Below are positions 9,182-18,076 of a stretch of DNA of 64,000 nt, in pieces (position 1 is the first letter of the stretch; the number at the start of each line of letters is the position of its first letter). Location: assembly GCF_023100685.1 (NCBI RefSeq), contig NZ_CP090064.1, positions 3,038,001 through 3,102,000 on the forward strand, given 5' to 3'. Both the position numbers and the translations under genes were made by a program. Source of the DNA: Proteus vulgaris (GTDB lineage Bacteria > Pseudomonadota > Gammaproteobacteria > Enterobacterales > Enterobacteriaceae). Under the pieces are notes generated by a model. The model was not told the DNA's origin. It saw nothing but the letters and a program-made list of their open reading frames with translations, and did no database searches.

Positions 9182-11302
9182 ATGGAAAATATAACTAATG
9201 TAGCAAAAATGAAACAATATCCTTGCTCTATTATTGATGGATTAATTTACTTTTCTAAAAAAAATAATAGAAACATAAAAAGGGAGAACATTTTTCATTT
9301 TCTTGGAAATGACACTTCATTTAATGAATGGAACATTCTAGAAGCAGCTCAATTACTTAATTTAAACTGTAAATTCGATATTATTGATTATGAGAGTAAA
9401 AAACATCATCTTATTGATACCCTTATTGAAATAAATAACAAATGGTATGTTTTAAAAGAAAAAAATGAAAAGTTTTTGATAATATTCGATCTCGAAAGCA
9501 ATATTACCATTGAATATAGAATAGATAAAAAACAAAAATTAAGTATAGTATTAATAAGCAATCAACAGCACACCTCATTGCGTAATAAATTTGATATTAA
9601 TTGGTTTATTTCTACTATTTTAAAACAAAAAAAATCACTCTTACTGATTTTTATTTTATCATGTTGTAGCCAACTCTTCGCATTAGTTAACCCTTTAATT
9701 TTTGAAACATTAATTGATAAGGTATTAACTGGAAGAAATTTATCAAACTTACATCTATTAGGTTATTTATTACTCTTAATAGCAATTACCGAACCTGTTT
9801 ATCTTTTTCTAAGAGACAAACTGTATACATTTATTTCTTGCCAATTTAGTGCCGATTTTTCAGGAAAAATTTATCAGCATCTTATTCGCTTACCGAGTGC
9901 TTTTTTTAATCAGCGACAGTCAGGCCAAATAATTGCTCGTATTCAAGAGCTTTCACATATTCGTCAATTTATTACTGGTTCCGCATTAATGTTAGTGCTC
10001 GACCTGATTTTTATTATTGTGTTTATTTCTGTAATGTTTACTTATTCCACACCATTAACTTGGGTAACGTTAGGGGCATTAATTATTTATTTTACACTTT
10101 GGCTGATCCTTGGCCCTCTTATTCGTTATTGGGTTGAACAGGAATATCAAGCTAATGCTGATAATACCAGCCTATTAACCGAAACAATGAACGGTATAGA
10201 AACTATCAAAATTACAGCAACAGAAAATCGCTTTATCGACAAATGGCAATATAAACTCACCGACCATATTAACAAACGGTTTTCAGCTACTAAAAAAACT
10301 TTATTAGCTCAGCAGCTTATATTTATCATTCATAAAATCACAACGGCGATTATTTTGTGGCAAGGTGTTAATTTAATTATTAATGCACAAATGACCGTGG
10401 GTGAACTTATTGCATTTAATCTCTTTACTGCGCATATCACACAACCTATTTTACGTTTAGCACAATGCTGGCAGGATTTTCAACAAGCAACGATTTCTCT
10501 ACGTCGTATCGGTGAAATTTTAAATACGCCGACAGAACATCAATATTATGGATTAGCAACAGTACCCCAAATCATAGGTCGTATTGATTTTTCAAATGTC
10601 TATTTTCGTTATACCGCTCATACGCCAGATGTTATTGAATCTCTCTCGTTTTCTATTCCTGCTGGACAATTTATTGGTATTACCGGTCGCTCTGGCTCAG
10701 GAAAAAGTACCGTTACACGTTTAATTCAACGTCTCTATACGCCTCAACAAGGACAAATTTATATTGATGGCATGGATTTGGCTATCGCCGATCCTCTCTC
10801 ATTACGCCAAAGTATTAGCATTGTTTTACAAGAAAGTTTTTTATTTAGTGGATCTATTATCGAAAATATTCGTTTATCAAAGCCCAATGCAAATGAAAGA
10901 GAATTAATAGAAGCATGCCAACTTGCAGGCGCTCTAGAGTTTATTGAGCAACTTCCTTTGGGATTTAACACTCAAGTCGGAGAGCGAGGAGCTAATTTAT
11001 CAGGAGGGCAACGCCAACGTATTGCACTGGCAAGAGCTTTATTAACAAACCCACGTATTCTTATTTTAGATGAAGCCACATCAGCATTAGATTACATCTC
11101 TGAAGCGCAAGTTTTGGCAAATTTACCTCGGATTTGTAAAAACAGAACCGTGATTAGTATTGCACATCGTCTCAATACCTTAGCACATTCAAATTATATT
11201 TATGTCATAGATAAAGGACGGATATTAGAAGAAGGAACACATTCTAATTTGCTTGAAAATAGAGCGCTTTATTACCAATTATGGAAACAGCAAATTCAAT
11301 AA
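9182..11302 (+). CDS. Second type I secretion ABC transporter, RtxE-like position
   Basis: A 706-residue ABC exporter paralogous to the gene two positions upstream. The N-terminal about 135 residues resemble a C39-like domain: a Cys is present in YPCSIIDG, but the position of the catalytic His is a Lys (N-K-W-Y-V-L), so protease activity is unlikely. Membrane domain is about 150-435. The nucleotide-binding domain is complete with Walker A GRSGSGKS at 502-509, LSGGQRQR at 606-613, Walker B ILILDEATSALD and an H-loop IAHRL. Two full-length, apparently active ABC subunits flanking one adaptor is the layout of RtxB-RtxD-RtxE in the MARTX exporters, where the two ATPases are thought to act together. 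Heterodimer formation here is inference. Confidence 0.87.
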   Translation: MENITNVAKMKQYPCSIIDGLIYFSKKNNRNIKRENIFHFLGNDTSFNEWNILEAAQLLNLNCKFDIIDYESKKHHLIDTLIEINNKWYVLKEKNEKFLIIFDLESNITIEYRIDKKQKLSIVLISNQQHTSLRNKFDINWFISTILKQKKSLLLIFILSCCSQLFALVNPLIFETLIDKVLTGRNLSNLHLLGYLLLLIAITEPVYLFLRDKLYTFISCQFSADFSGKIYQHLIRLPSAFFNQRQSGQIIARIQELSHIRQFITGSALMLVLDLIFIIVFISVMFTYSTPLTWVTLGALIIYFTLWLILGPLIRYWVEQEYQANADNTSLLTETMNGIETIKITATENRFIDKWQYKLTDHINKRFSATKKTLLAQQLIFIIHKITTAIILWQGVNLIINAQMTVGELIAFNLFTAHITQPILRLAQCWQDFQQATISLRRIGEILNTPTEHQYYGLATVPQIIGRIDFSNVYFRYTAHTPDVIESLSFSIPAGQFIGITGRSGSGKSTVTRLIQRLYTPQQGQIYIDGMDLAIADPLSLRQSISIVLQESFLFSGSIIENIRLSKPNANERELIEACQLAGALEFIEQLPLGFNTQVGERGANLSGGQRQRIALARALLTNPRILILDEATSALDYISEAQVLANLPRICKNRTVISIAHRLNTLAHSNYIYVIDKGRILEEGTHSNLLENRALYYQLWKQQIQ

Positions 11303-11314
11303 TAAAGTTTAAAA

Positions 11315-11343
11315 AACAAAAAAGGCTCGAAATACCGAGCCTT
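11315..11343 (-). terminator. Terminator of serA
   Basis: On the minus strand AAGGCTCG and CGAGCCTT pair around a 6-nt loop and run into six T residues. It lies 30 bp after the serA stop and just after the convergent exporter operon, which it could also terminate weakly from the other side. Confidence 0.85.
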
Positions 11344-11372
11344 CAATATTTTACTGATGATTACATCAATAA

Positions 11373-12623
11373 TTAGTACAGCATACGAGCACGAATAGTA
11401 CCAGGTAATGCTTTAATTTTTTGCAACACTAACTCTGCTTGAGCCTTGGTTTGCGTTGTAATATCAATCACAACATAACCGACATTGCCTGAAGTTCGCA
11501 GGAATTGTGCTGCCACGTTGATGTTTTGTTCAGTAAACACATTATTGATACTATTCATCATACCTGGGCGGTTTTCATGAATATGCAGTAAACGGTTTAC
11601 ATCATCGCCGTGGCTTGGTAATGAAACTTCAGGGAAGTTAACCGCAGATAGCGTAGAGCCATTATCTGAATATTTAGCTAATTTACCAGCAACTTCATAA
11701 CCAATATTTTCTTGCGCTTCTTGTGTTGAACCACCGATATGTGGCGTTAATATCACGTTATCGAATTTAATAAGTTCAGAGACAAACGGATCGTTAGGAT
11801 CGTTATTTGCACCTGGCTCAGATGGGAACACGTCAACGGCAGCACCAGATAAATGTTTTGATTCTAACGCTTGTGCTAATGCAGGAATATCAACCACTGT
11901 ACCACGAGAAGCATTGATAAGAATTGAACCTGGTTTCATGCGCTGAATTTCTTCATGACCAATCATATTCTTTGTTGATGGTGTTTCTGGTACATGCAAG
12001 CTGACAATGTCACACATATTCAATAGTTCAGACAGATGACGAATTTGTGTTGCATTACCCAGTGGCAGTTTATTTTCAATGTCATAAAAATAAACATCTA
12101 AACCGACACTTTCAGCCAAAATACCTAACTGTGTACCAATATGGCCATAACCAATAATACCTAGTTTTTTACCACGCGCTTCAAAACAGCCTTTGGCTTG
12201 CTTATCCCAAACACCACGATGTGCTTTCGCGTTGGCTTCCGGAATACGGCGCAGTAATAACAGTAATTCACCTAGCACCATCTCAGCCACGGAACGAGTG
12301 TTTGAGAAAGGCGCATTGAAAACAGGGATACCGCGACGAGCTGCCGCATCTAAATCAACTTGATTGGTCCCAATACAGAAGCATCCTACAGCAACTAATT
12401 TTTCAGCGGCTGCAAAAATTTCTTCTGTTAAATGAGTGCGGGAACGAAGACCAACAAAACGTGCATCACGGATAGCTTCTTTTAATTCTTCGTCCGATAA
12501 CGCACCTTTGTGATATTCAATGTTGGTATAACCCGCAGCTCTTAAATTTTCTACTGCACTTTGGTGCACACCTTCAAGGAGTAGAAACTTTATCTTTTCT
12601 TTTTCCAAAGATACTTTGACCAT
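11373..12623 (-). CDS. serA: D-3-phosphoglycerate dehydrogenase
   Basis: First enzyme of serine synthesis, oxidising 3-phosphoglycerate with NAD; it also reduces 2-oxoglutarate. The 416-residue protein starts MVKVSLEKEKIKFLLLEGVH, nearly as in E. coli. It contains the NAD Rossmann motif GYGHIGTQLG, the substrate-domain GxRSRT segment, the catalytic His in LTPHIGGSTQEAQ, and a C-terminal ACT domain (about 338-416) which in E. coli binds serine for feedback inhibition. Downstream of rpiA with its own 270-bp upstream spacer. A hairpin terminator follows. In E. coli serA lies near fau; here the secretion cassette separates them. Confidence 0.97.
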   Translation of the reverse strand: MVKVSLEKEKIKFLLLEGVHQSAVENLRAAGYTNIEYHKGALSDEELKEAIRDARFVGLRSRTHLTEEIFAAAEKLVAVGCFCIGTNQVDLDAAARRGIPVFNAPFSNTRSVAEMVLGELLLLLRRIPEANAKAHRGVWDKQAKGCFEARGKKLGIIGYGHIGTQLGILAESVGLDVYFYDIENKLPLGNATQIRHLSELLNMCDIVSLHVPETPSTKNMIGHEEIQRMKPGSILINASRGTVVDIPALAQALESKHLSGAAVDVFPSEPGANNDPNDPFVSELIKFDNVILTPHIGGSTQEAQENIGYEVAGKLAKYSDNGSTLSAVNFPEVSLPSHGDDVNRLLHIHENRPGMMNSINNVFTEQNINVAAQFLRTSGNVGYVVIDITTQTKAQAELVLQKIKALPGTIRARMLY

Positions 12624-12858
12624 TTACCCTGCCCTATCGTTGTTACATTTAATGAAAAACAAAATCCTGTCTCAACAACATAACAAAAATAGAGTTTGTG
12701 GCAATACAACCGATTGCAGTGATGGCAGAATAAGCGATAAAGAAAGCGATTTTCTACCGAGTAAAATGATTTTGACTTTGAAAAAGGCAGGATTTTAAAG
12801 AGAGATATAACTATGGTGTGATATATATCACTGAATTTGCAGTTTCTAAAATAATTTT

Positions 12859-12888
12859 AAAAAGAGGTCGCCATCGCCACCTCTTTTT
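12859..12888 (-). terminator. Terminator of rpiA
   Basis: AAAAAGAGGT and ACCTCTTTTT form a 10-bp stem directly after the rpiA stop. The A/T ends make it functional in either direction, but the minus-strand gene is the adjacent one. Confidence 0.85.
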
Positions 12889-12895
12889 AGTCATC

Positions 12896-13552
12896 TTACT
12901 TAATAGTTTTAACGCCTTCAGATGTTCCCATTAAAACGACATTTGCACCACGATTAGCAAATAATCCTACTGTAACCACGCCTGGAATACTGTTAATTTT
13001 ATTTTCCAGTTCAATAGGGTTAAGAATTGTTAAGTTATGAACGTCTAAAATAACGTTTCCATTATCTGTTACCACGTTTTCACGATATTCAGGCAAACCA
13101 CCCAATTTAACCAATTCACGAGCTACATAAGAGCGCGCCATTGGAATAACTTCAACAGGTAGAGGAAATTTACCTAATACATCCACTTGTTTAGATTCAT
13201 CAACGATACAGATAAATGTTTTTGCCACACCTGCAATAATTTTTTCTCGCGTTAATGCAGCTCCGCCACCTTTGATCATTTGCATATGGTGGTTGATTTC
13301 ATCAGCACCATCAACATAGATATCTAAAGAATCGACTTCATTACAGTCAAAAACAGGAATGCCGTAACTTTTTAGTTTTGCTGTTGATGCTTCTGAACTT
13401 GAAACCGTACCTTCAATTTGACCTTTCATTGTCGCTAATGCGTCAATAAAATGAGAAGCTGTGGAGCCTGTTCCCACTCCCACGATAGTACCGGGTTTTA
13501 CATATTCAAGCGCCGCCCAACCTACTGCTTTTTTCAATTCATCCTGAGTCAT
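12896..13552 (-). CDS. rpiA: Ribose-5-phosphate isomerase A
   Basis: Interconverts ribose 5-phosphate and ribulose 5-phosphate in the pentose phosphate pathway; cytoplasmic dimer. The 218-residue sequence shows the phosphate loop [10 protein letters not shown] at about 25-34, the DGADEI motif with the catalytic aspartates near residue 81-86, and the [12 protein letters not shown] segment with catalytic residues. Length equals the family norm. It is divergent from argP across a 161-bp spacer and upstream of serA, the arrangement of enterobacteria. Confidence 0.97.
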   Translation of the reverse strand: MTQDELKKAVGWAALEYVKPGTIVGVGTGSTASHFIDALATMKGQIEGTVSSSEASTAKLKSYGIPVFDCNEVDSLDIYVDGADEINHHMQMIKGGGAALTREKIIAGVAKTFICIVDESKQVDVLGKFPLPVEVIPMARSYVARELVKLGGLPEYRENVVTDNGNVILDVHNLTILNPIELENKINSIPGVVTVGLFANRGANVVLMGTSEGVKTIK

Positions 13553-13713
13553 TTAAAAAAACCTTATTTATCACGTTAATGGACTAAGAATAGCATATTG
13601 CATTCAAAACTAGCACGAGACACATCAAAAACTGAGAAGCAACATTTTAACTCATTACAACAAAAAATATGGCATAGTAAGCAACAGAATATAAAATCAA
13701 AGAGAGTCTGTTA

Positions 13714-14613
13714 ATGAAACGCCCTGATTATCGAGCATTACAAGCCCTTGATGCCGTCATTCGCGAACGTGGTTTTGAAAGAGCTGCACAAAAGTTATGT
13801 ATTACACAATCTGCCGTTTCACAGCGTATTAAACAATTAGAAAACTTATTCGGCCAACCATTATTAGTGCGAACTGTTCCCCCTAAGCCCACAGAGCAAG
13901 GGCAAAAACTATTGGCATTATTGCATCAAGTAGAATTACTTGAAGAACAATGGTTAGGTGATGAAAATAGTGGCTCCACACCGCTTTTACTCTCTTTGGC
14001 GGTGAATGCTGATAGTTTAGCAACGTGGTTATTACCCGCTTTGCACCCAGTTTTAACACAACTGCCTATTCGGCTTAATATACAAGTTGAAGATGAAACG
14101 CGAACACAAGAACGCTTAAGAAGAGGCGAAGTCGTTGGTGCAATCAGTATTCAGCCACAAGCATTACCAAGTTGCCTTGTTGATCAATTAGGCGCTCTTG
14201 ATTATCTATTTGTGGCCTCTCCTGATTTTGCTCAGCGTTATTTTGCAAATGGCGTAACTAAGTCATCGTTATTAAAAGCCCCTGCAGTCGCATTTGACCA
14301 TCTTGATGATATGCATCAAGCATTTTTACAGCAAAACTTTGGTTTATCTCCGGGTAGCGTACCTTGCCATATCGTTAATTCTTCTGAAGCATTTGTGCAA
14401 TTAGCAAAACAAGGTTCGACATGTTGCATGATCCCTCATCTACAAATTGCTAATGAGCTAAAGAGTGGAGAGCTGGTTGATTTAACTCCGGGACTTTGCC
14501 AGCGGCGTATGCTTTATTGGCATCGTTTTGCACCAGAAAGTAGAACGATGAGAAAAGTGACAGATGCACTGATTAATTTTGGCCGTAAGGTTTTAAAACA
14601 AGGTGAAGAGTAG
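13714..14613 (+). CDS. argP: LysR-type regulator ArgP (IciA)
   Basis: Lysine/arginine-responsive transcription activator (299 residues) with the N-terminal winged HTH at about 4-62 (sequence [20 protein letters not shown] is the recognition region) and a C-terminal effector domain. In E. coli it activates argO and dnaA/nrd promoters, and lysine locks polymerase at argO. Its main target argO lies about 900 bp downstream on the opposite strand, separated by yggE. It is preceded by an AGAGAG purine stretch before the ATG. It ends in a bidirectional terminator shared with yggE. Confidence 0.95.
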   Translation: MKRPDYRALQALDAVIRERGFERAAQKLCITQSAVSQRIKQLENLFGQPLLVRTVPPKPTEQGQKLLALLHQVELLEEQWLGDENSGSTPLLLSLAVNADSLATWLLPALHPVLTQLPIRLNIQVEDETRTQERLRRGEVVGAISIQPQALPSCLVDQLGALDYLFVASPDFAQRYFANGVTKSSLLKAPAVAFDHLDDMHQAFLQQNFGLSPGSVPCHIVNSSEAFVQLAKQGSTCCMIPHLQIANELKSGELVDLTPGLCQRRMLYWHRFAPESRTMRKVTDALINFGRKVLKQGEE

Positions 14614-14637
14614 CACGGCTATTTCATCTTTTAACAC

Positions 14638-14672
14638 AAAAAATAGGCTTCTCTAAGAAGCCTATTTTTTTT
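14638..14672. terminator. Bidirectional terminator between argP and yggE
   Basis: AAATAGGCTTCT and AGAAGCCTATTT form a perfect stem with a tetranucleotide-size loop, flanked by A residues on the left and T residues on the right, between convergent genes. Confidence 0.9.
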
Positions 14673-14684
14673 ACCGTAACATAA

Positions 14685-15419
14685 TTATTTAGTGCGTTTT
14701 AGTTCAAAAACAACATCCACATAATCTTTAAATTCGATACTTTGTTGTTCATAAGTTTCTTGCACTGCTGCTGGTGCTTGGGCTTTTAATGCCATTGCAT
14801 CCATACGTACTTGTGCGATTGGATAAGGTGTCGCTTCTGGCGCACGATAGCTTACACTATAGACTGCACCTAAATCAGCACCAAAACCTTTTGCAACAGA
14901 AGTTGCTTGATCAATGGCATTTTTAATGGCCACTTCTCGTGCTTTTACTTTGTATTGTTCTGGATTATTTACGCCAAACTCAACGTTATTAATTTCATTT
15001 AAACCAGCCGCTAATGCGCCATCAAGTAACGTATTAAGCTGTTCTAATTTCTTAATTTTGACATTCACAGTACGTGTTGCTGTATAACCATTAATCACCG
15101 AACGCTCTGCTTTTTTATCATACTCATAGTTTGGTTGAGTACGGATATTAGCAGCGTCGATATCTTCCTTCACAACACCATTTTCTTTTAAGAAGGCAAA
15201 ATACTTTGCAACACGCTCATCGACTTGTTTCTTAGCCTGAGCCGCATCTTTTGCTCTTTCATTAACCTGAATATTTAATGTCGCCATATCAGGAGCTGCT
15301 TTAATTGTCGCATTACCCGATGTTGTAATATGTGGTCCTTCTGGCTCCGAAGCAGCTAGCGCAATGGAAGGTAATCCCAGCGTAAACATGGATGCTAATA
15401 CAATCGCTCTTAATTTCAC
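14685..15419 (-). CDS. yggE: SIMPL-domain periplasmic protein YggE
   Basis: Secreted oxidative-stress-related protein of the SIMPL (DUF541) family; in E. coli it lowers superoxide damage by an unknown mechanism. The 244-residue protein begins with a signal peptide cleaved probably after ALA at about residue 22 (MKLRAIVLASMFTLGLPSIA then LA-A), followed by the SIMPL domain with the conserved H-I-T-T-S-G-N-A-T start and RTQPNYEY segment. It lies between argP and argO as in E. coli and shares the converging terminator with argP. Confidence 0.93.
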   Translation of the reverse strand: MKLRAIVLASMFTLGLPSIALAASEPEGPHITTSGNATIKAAPDMATLNIQVNERAKDAAQAKKQVDERVAKYFAFLKENGVVKEDIDAANIRTQPNYEYDKKAERSVINGYTATRTVNVKIKKLEQLNTLLDGALAAGLNEINNVEFGVNNPEQYKVKAREVAIKNAIDQATSVAKGFGADLGAVYSVSYRAPEATPYPIAQVRMDAMALKAQAPAAVQETYEQQSIEFKDYVDVVFELKRTK

Positions 15420-15506
15420 AAAAAACCCCCTGACAAAATTAATTTTAATGTCCTGTTTTTAGGACTAAGAAGAACATTAGCATATATGATGTAAAGTTCT
15501 TTAAGA

Positions 15507-16130
15507 TTAAAAGAGAGTTTTCCATCCTTGTGCTACTAATTGAACAGCAATAAACCACATCACACATCCTACAAACATATTAATAATGCGTTGAGAGTGT
15601 GTTTTGCTTAATATTGGAGAAAACCAAGCCGCAAGTAGTGATAATGCGAAAAACCAACTTATAGAGGCAAATACAGCACCAATTGTAAACCAAGGGCGAA
15701 GCTCTGTGGTTAATTGTCCACCTATACTGCCTATCACAACAAAAGTATCTAAATAAACATGAGGATTAAGCCAAGTTACGGCAATTAATGTCACAATCAC
15801 ACGCCAACGGTTTTTTACCTGATTTTCACTTTGTGATAATTCGATATCTTTTGAAAAAGCTGTTTTAAATGCTTTCCAACCATACCAAAGTAAAAATACC
15901 ACTCCTCCCCATGTGATCAATAATAAAAGTGTTTCTGATTGACTAAGCAATGCACTGCCACCAAAGACACCTGCTGTTATTAATACAACATCACTTAAAG
16001 CGCATAAAAATGCGCTCATTAAATGAAATTGTTTTTTACTCCCTTGCTGTAAAACAAAAGCATTCTGAGCACCTATAGGTAAAATCATGGCTGCACTCAA
16101 TAAAAAACCCTGAAAAAAAGTTGTAAACAT
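15507..16130 (-). CDS. argO: Arginine exporter ArgO
   Basis: LysE-family inner-membrane exporter of arginine (and canavanine), 207 residues with about five to six membrane helices. The N-terminus [20 protein letters not shown] with [11 protein letters not shown] following is the conserved LysE/ArgO start. In E. coli its transcription requires ArgP with arginine; argP is encoded nearby, which supports the same control here, though I did not identify an ArgP site with confidence in the AT-rich upstream region. The order yggE-argO-mscS is conserved. Confidence 0.95.
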   Translation of the reverse strand: MFTTFFQGFLLSAAMILPIGAQNAFVLQQGSKKQFHLMSAFLCALSDVVLITAGVFGGSALLSQSETLLLLITWGGVVFLLWYGWKAFKTAFSKDIELSQSENQVKNRWRVIVTLIAVTWLNPHVYLDTFVVIGSIGGQLTTELRPWFTIGAVFASISWFFALSLLAAWFSPILSKTHSQRIINMFVGCVMWFIAVQLVAQGWKTLF

Positions 16131-16270
16131 GCAAAATACCTTAATAATTATTCGTTAGATATTAGCTGAATAATAGAGGGATTTTGATATTAGAGGAAAT
16201 GAATCATTCTTATTGATAATAAGAAAAACTAATGGCCATAAAATAGATAAAAATAATAATTTCAGTAAGG

Positions 16271-16495
16271 TTAATAAGATGAAATAACCATATTCATTAA
16301 TAGAATAAAAATAAAATTAGACCAGATAGTAACATGAGGTGTTACCACAATTAATGCAGTAATAAATAAGATAATACGTGTTCGCTTTTTAGCTACTTTA
16401 TGTGAATACCACAATAATAATAGCGCCAAAGAAAAAACAAGATAGCCATCAGCATAATGAAAAACAAAAAAGAAACTCCTTAAGATTATCTCCAT
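16271..16495 (-). CDS. Possible small membrane protein, unrecognised
   Basis: A 74-codon reading frame between argO and mscS. The product is strongly hydrophobic with two likely membrane helices (about residues 15-31 and 40-70) separated by a basic stretch KVAKKRTR, which fits a hairpin membrane protein. I recognise no family. There is no good ribosome site in front of the ATG, E. coli has no gene here, and AT-rich DNA readily yields hydrophobic frames by chance, so it may not be expressed. Confidence 0.3.
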   Translation of the reverse strand: MEIILRSFFFVFHYADGYLVFSLALLLLWYSHKVAKKRTRIILFITALIVVTPHVTIWSNFIFILLMNMVISSY

Positions 16496-16563
16496 TTTTA
16501 ATACTTAATCCCTTTTATAGTCTGTGTTATCTCATTATTCTTCCTTTCTTATTTCTTATCATA

Positions 16564-16590
16564 CAAAAAAGCCACGCTATTAACGTGGCT
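16564..16590 (-). terminator. Terminator of mscS
   Basis: AGCCACG and CGTGGCT pair around a short loop; on the minus strand the stem is followed by six T residues. It lies about 25 bp after the mscS stop. Confidence 0.85.
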
Positions 16591-16613
16591 CTATGTCATC
16601 TATTCTTGTGAGA

Positions 16614-17474
16614 CTATTCTGCTTTTGCCGTCGCACTTGGTGTTTGATGCATATAAACATCCATTTGTGGGAATGGAATACCGATATTATTCGCATCTAA
16701 TGCGCGTTTAAAATCTTCCATCAAATCCCAATAAACAGGCCATGCATCTCCATTGGTTGTCCAAACACGTACCACAAAGTTTAATGAAGACGGTGCCATT
16801 TCATGTAAACGGATAGTCACACCTTTATCATGTTGAATACGTTTGTCTTTAGCAACAACATCACCCAGTACTTGTTTTACTTTATCAATATCAGCATCAT
16901 AAGCCACACCGACAATAATTTGTGTACGGCGATTAGGCTCACGCGTTAAGTTGATAACCTCGCTACTGATAATTTTGCTATTTGGAATAACGATAATTCT
17001 GTCATCGGCTGAGCGTAATGTGGTAGAGAAAATTTGTACATCTCTTACCGTACCTTCTACAGAGCCAATCATGACATATTCATCTGTGCGGATCGGACGG
17101 AAGATAACAATTAATACGCCCGCTGCAAAGTTAGATAGTGATCCTTGTAAGGCTAAACCAACCGCCAAACCAGCAGCACCTAATACCGCGATAACCGACG
17201 CAGTTTGAACACCTAATCGTCCTAATACGGCAATTAAGGTAAAAGCAACAACAGTATAACGAACTAAAACAGATAAAAATGTCACAACAGTAGCATCAAT
17301 ATGACGCAATGTAAGAACTCTTGCGACACCTTTACCGATCATTTTTGCGACAAAAAGACCAATAAATAAGATCAAAAATGCGGCTACAATATTCACAGCA
17401 TATTGAATAAAGAGATCCTGATTTGCGACAAACCAACCTGATGCTTCATCTAAACTAACAGGTAATTCATTCAT
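16614..17474 (-). CDS. mscS: Small-conductance mechanosensitive channel MscS
   Basis: Inner-membrane channel that opens under turgor to release solutes (286 residues, homoheptamer in E. coli). Three N-terminal membrane helices (about 22-125); the pore helix is the Gly/Ala-packed [18 protein letters not shown] followed by SLSNFAAG. The cytoplasmic cage includes the beta domain with [20 protein letters not shown] and the mixed domain ending in [13 protein letters not shown]. It is the last gene of the stretch collinear with the E. coli serA-mscS region; in E. coli the other neighbour is fbaA, here it is yacL. Confidence 0.96.
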   Translation of the reverse strand: MNELPVSLDEASGWFVANQDLFIQYAVNIVAAFLILFIGLFVAKMIGKGVARVLTLRHIDATVVTFLSVLVRYTVVAFTLIAVLGRLGVQTASVIAVLGAAGLAVGLALQGSLSNFAAGVLIVIFRPIRTDEYVMIGSVEGTVRDVQIFSTTLRSADDRIIVIPNSKIISSEVINLTREPNRRTQIIVGVAYDADIDKVKQVLGDVVAKDKRIQHDKGVTIRLHEMAPSSLNFVVRVWTTNGDAWPVYWDLMEDFKRALDANNIGIPFPQMDVYMHQTPSATAKAE

Positions 17475-17566
17475 TAGACCACCTTTTAAATCTTAAAAAT
17501 ATAATAGAAGAATAGCAATTCAGTAATATATTGTGGCAGATTTATTCAAAAAATATATAGTATTTG

Positions 17567-17938
17567 TTAATTTTCTTTATTTTCCAGAATAAATAACCGA
17601 TATTTCTGTAGCATGGTAGCAAAATCATCTAAACCACAAAAAGAGATACTTTCGTTATCGTAATAGCTCATGCCCTCTTCCATTTCATCTGTTTCAAAAT
17701 GCAAAGTATTGGCTCTTATCATTACTTCTTCATCATCAATCGAAAGGCTATATTCTTTACCAATTAGCTCCCACTGTCTTTCACTGCCTTTAATACCATC
17801 CATCTCTTCAAGAATTTGATCTATCAGACTAATATCGCCCTGAATTTCATCATTCAGCCAATAGCCTATCGCTTCATGATCCATCGAAAAACGGGCTAGT
17901 ATACCGCCAGTGAGGTCTCGCTGAAATTCATAGTCCAT
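17567..17938 (-). CDS. yacL: UPF0231 family protein YacL
   Basis: A 123-residue acidic protein of unknown function matching YacL: it starts MDYEFQRDLTGGILARFSM and contains the conserved blocks GSERQWELIGKEY and EVMIRANTLHFETDEMEEGM. The family is confined to gamma-proteobacteria and usually lies next to acnB, as here. No signal peptide, membrane segment or catalytic motif is visible. A terminator separates it from acnB, so it probably has its own promoter. Confidence 0.93.
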   Translation of the reverse strand: MDYEFQRDLTGGILARFSMDHEAIGYWLNDEIQGDISLIDQILEEMDGIKGSERQWELIGKEYSLSIDDEEVMIRANTLHFETDEMEEGMSYYDNESISFCGLDDFATMLQKYRLFILENKEN

Positions 17939-18010
17939 GGTGTACGCCCCTTATTAAGCTACCGCTTTTTTAATAAAAAAATACCTTATTCTTATTATGA
18001 CAAAAATAAC

Positions 18011-18039
18011 AAAAAACGGGAGGTATTAGCCTCCCGTTT
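18011..18039 (-). terminator. Terminator of acnB
   Basis: AAACGGGAGG and GCCTCCCGTTT form a GC-rich stem; on the minus strand six T residues follow. It stands 38 bp after the acnB stop. Confidence 0.9.
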
Positions 18040-18076
18040 GTTCATATTAAATACGTTTAAAGCAATAAATTAATCG

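Noticed and set aside
12616..12798. A 60-codon plus-strand frame between serA and rpiA
   Set aside because: Overlaps the serA start in antisense, has no ribosome site and no recognisable product; the region is more simply the serA upstream region.
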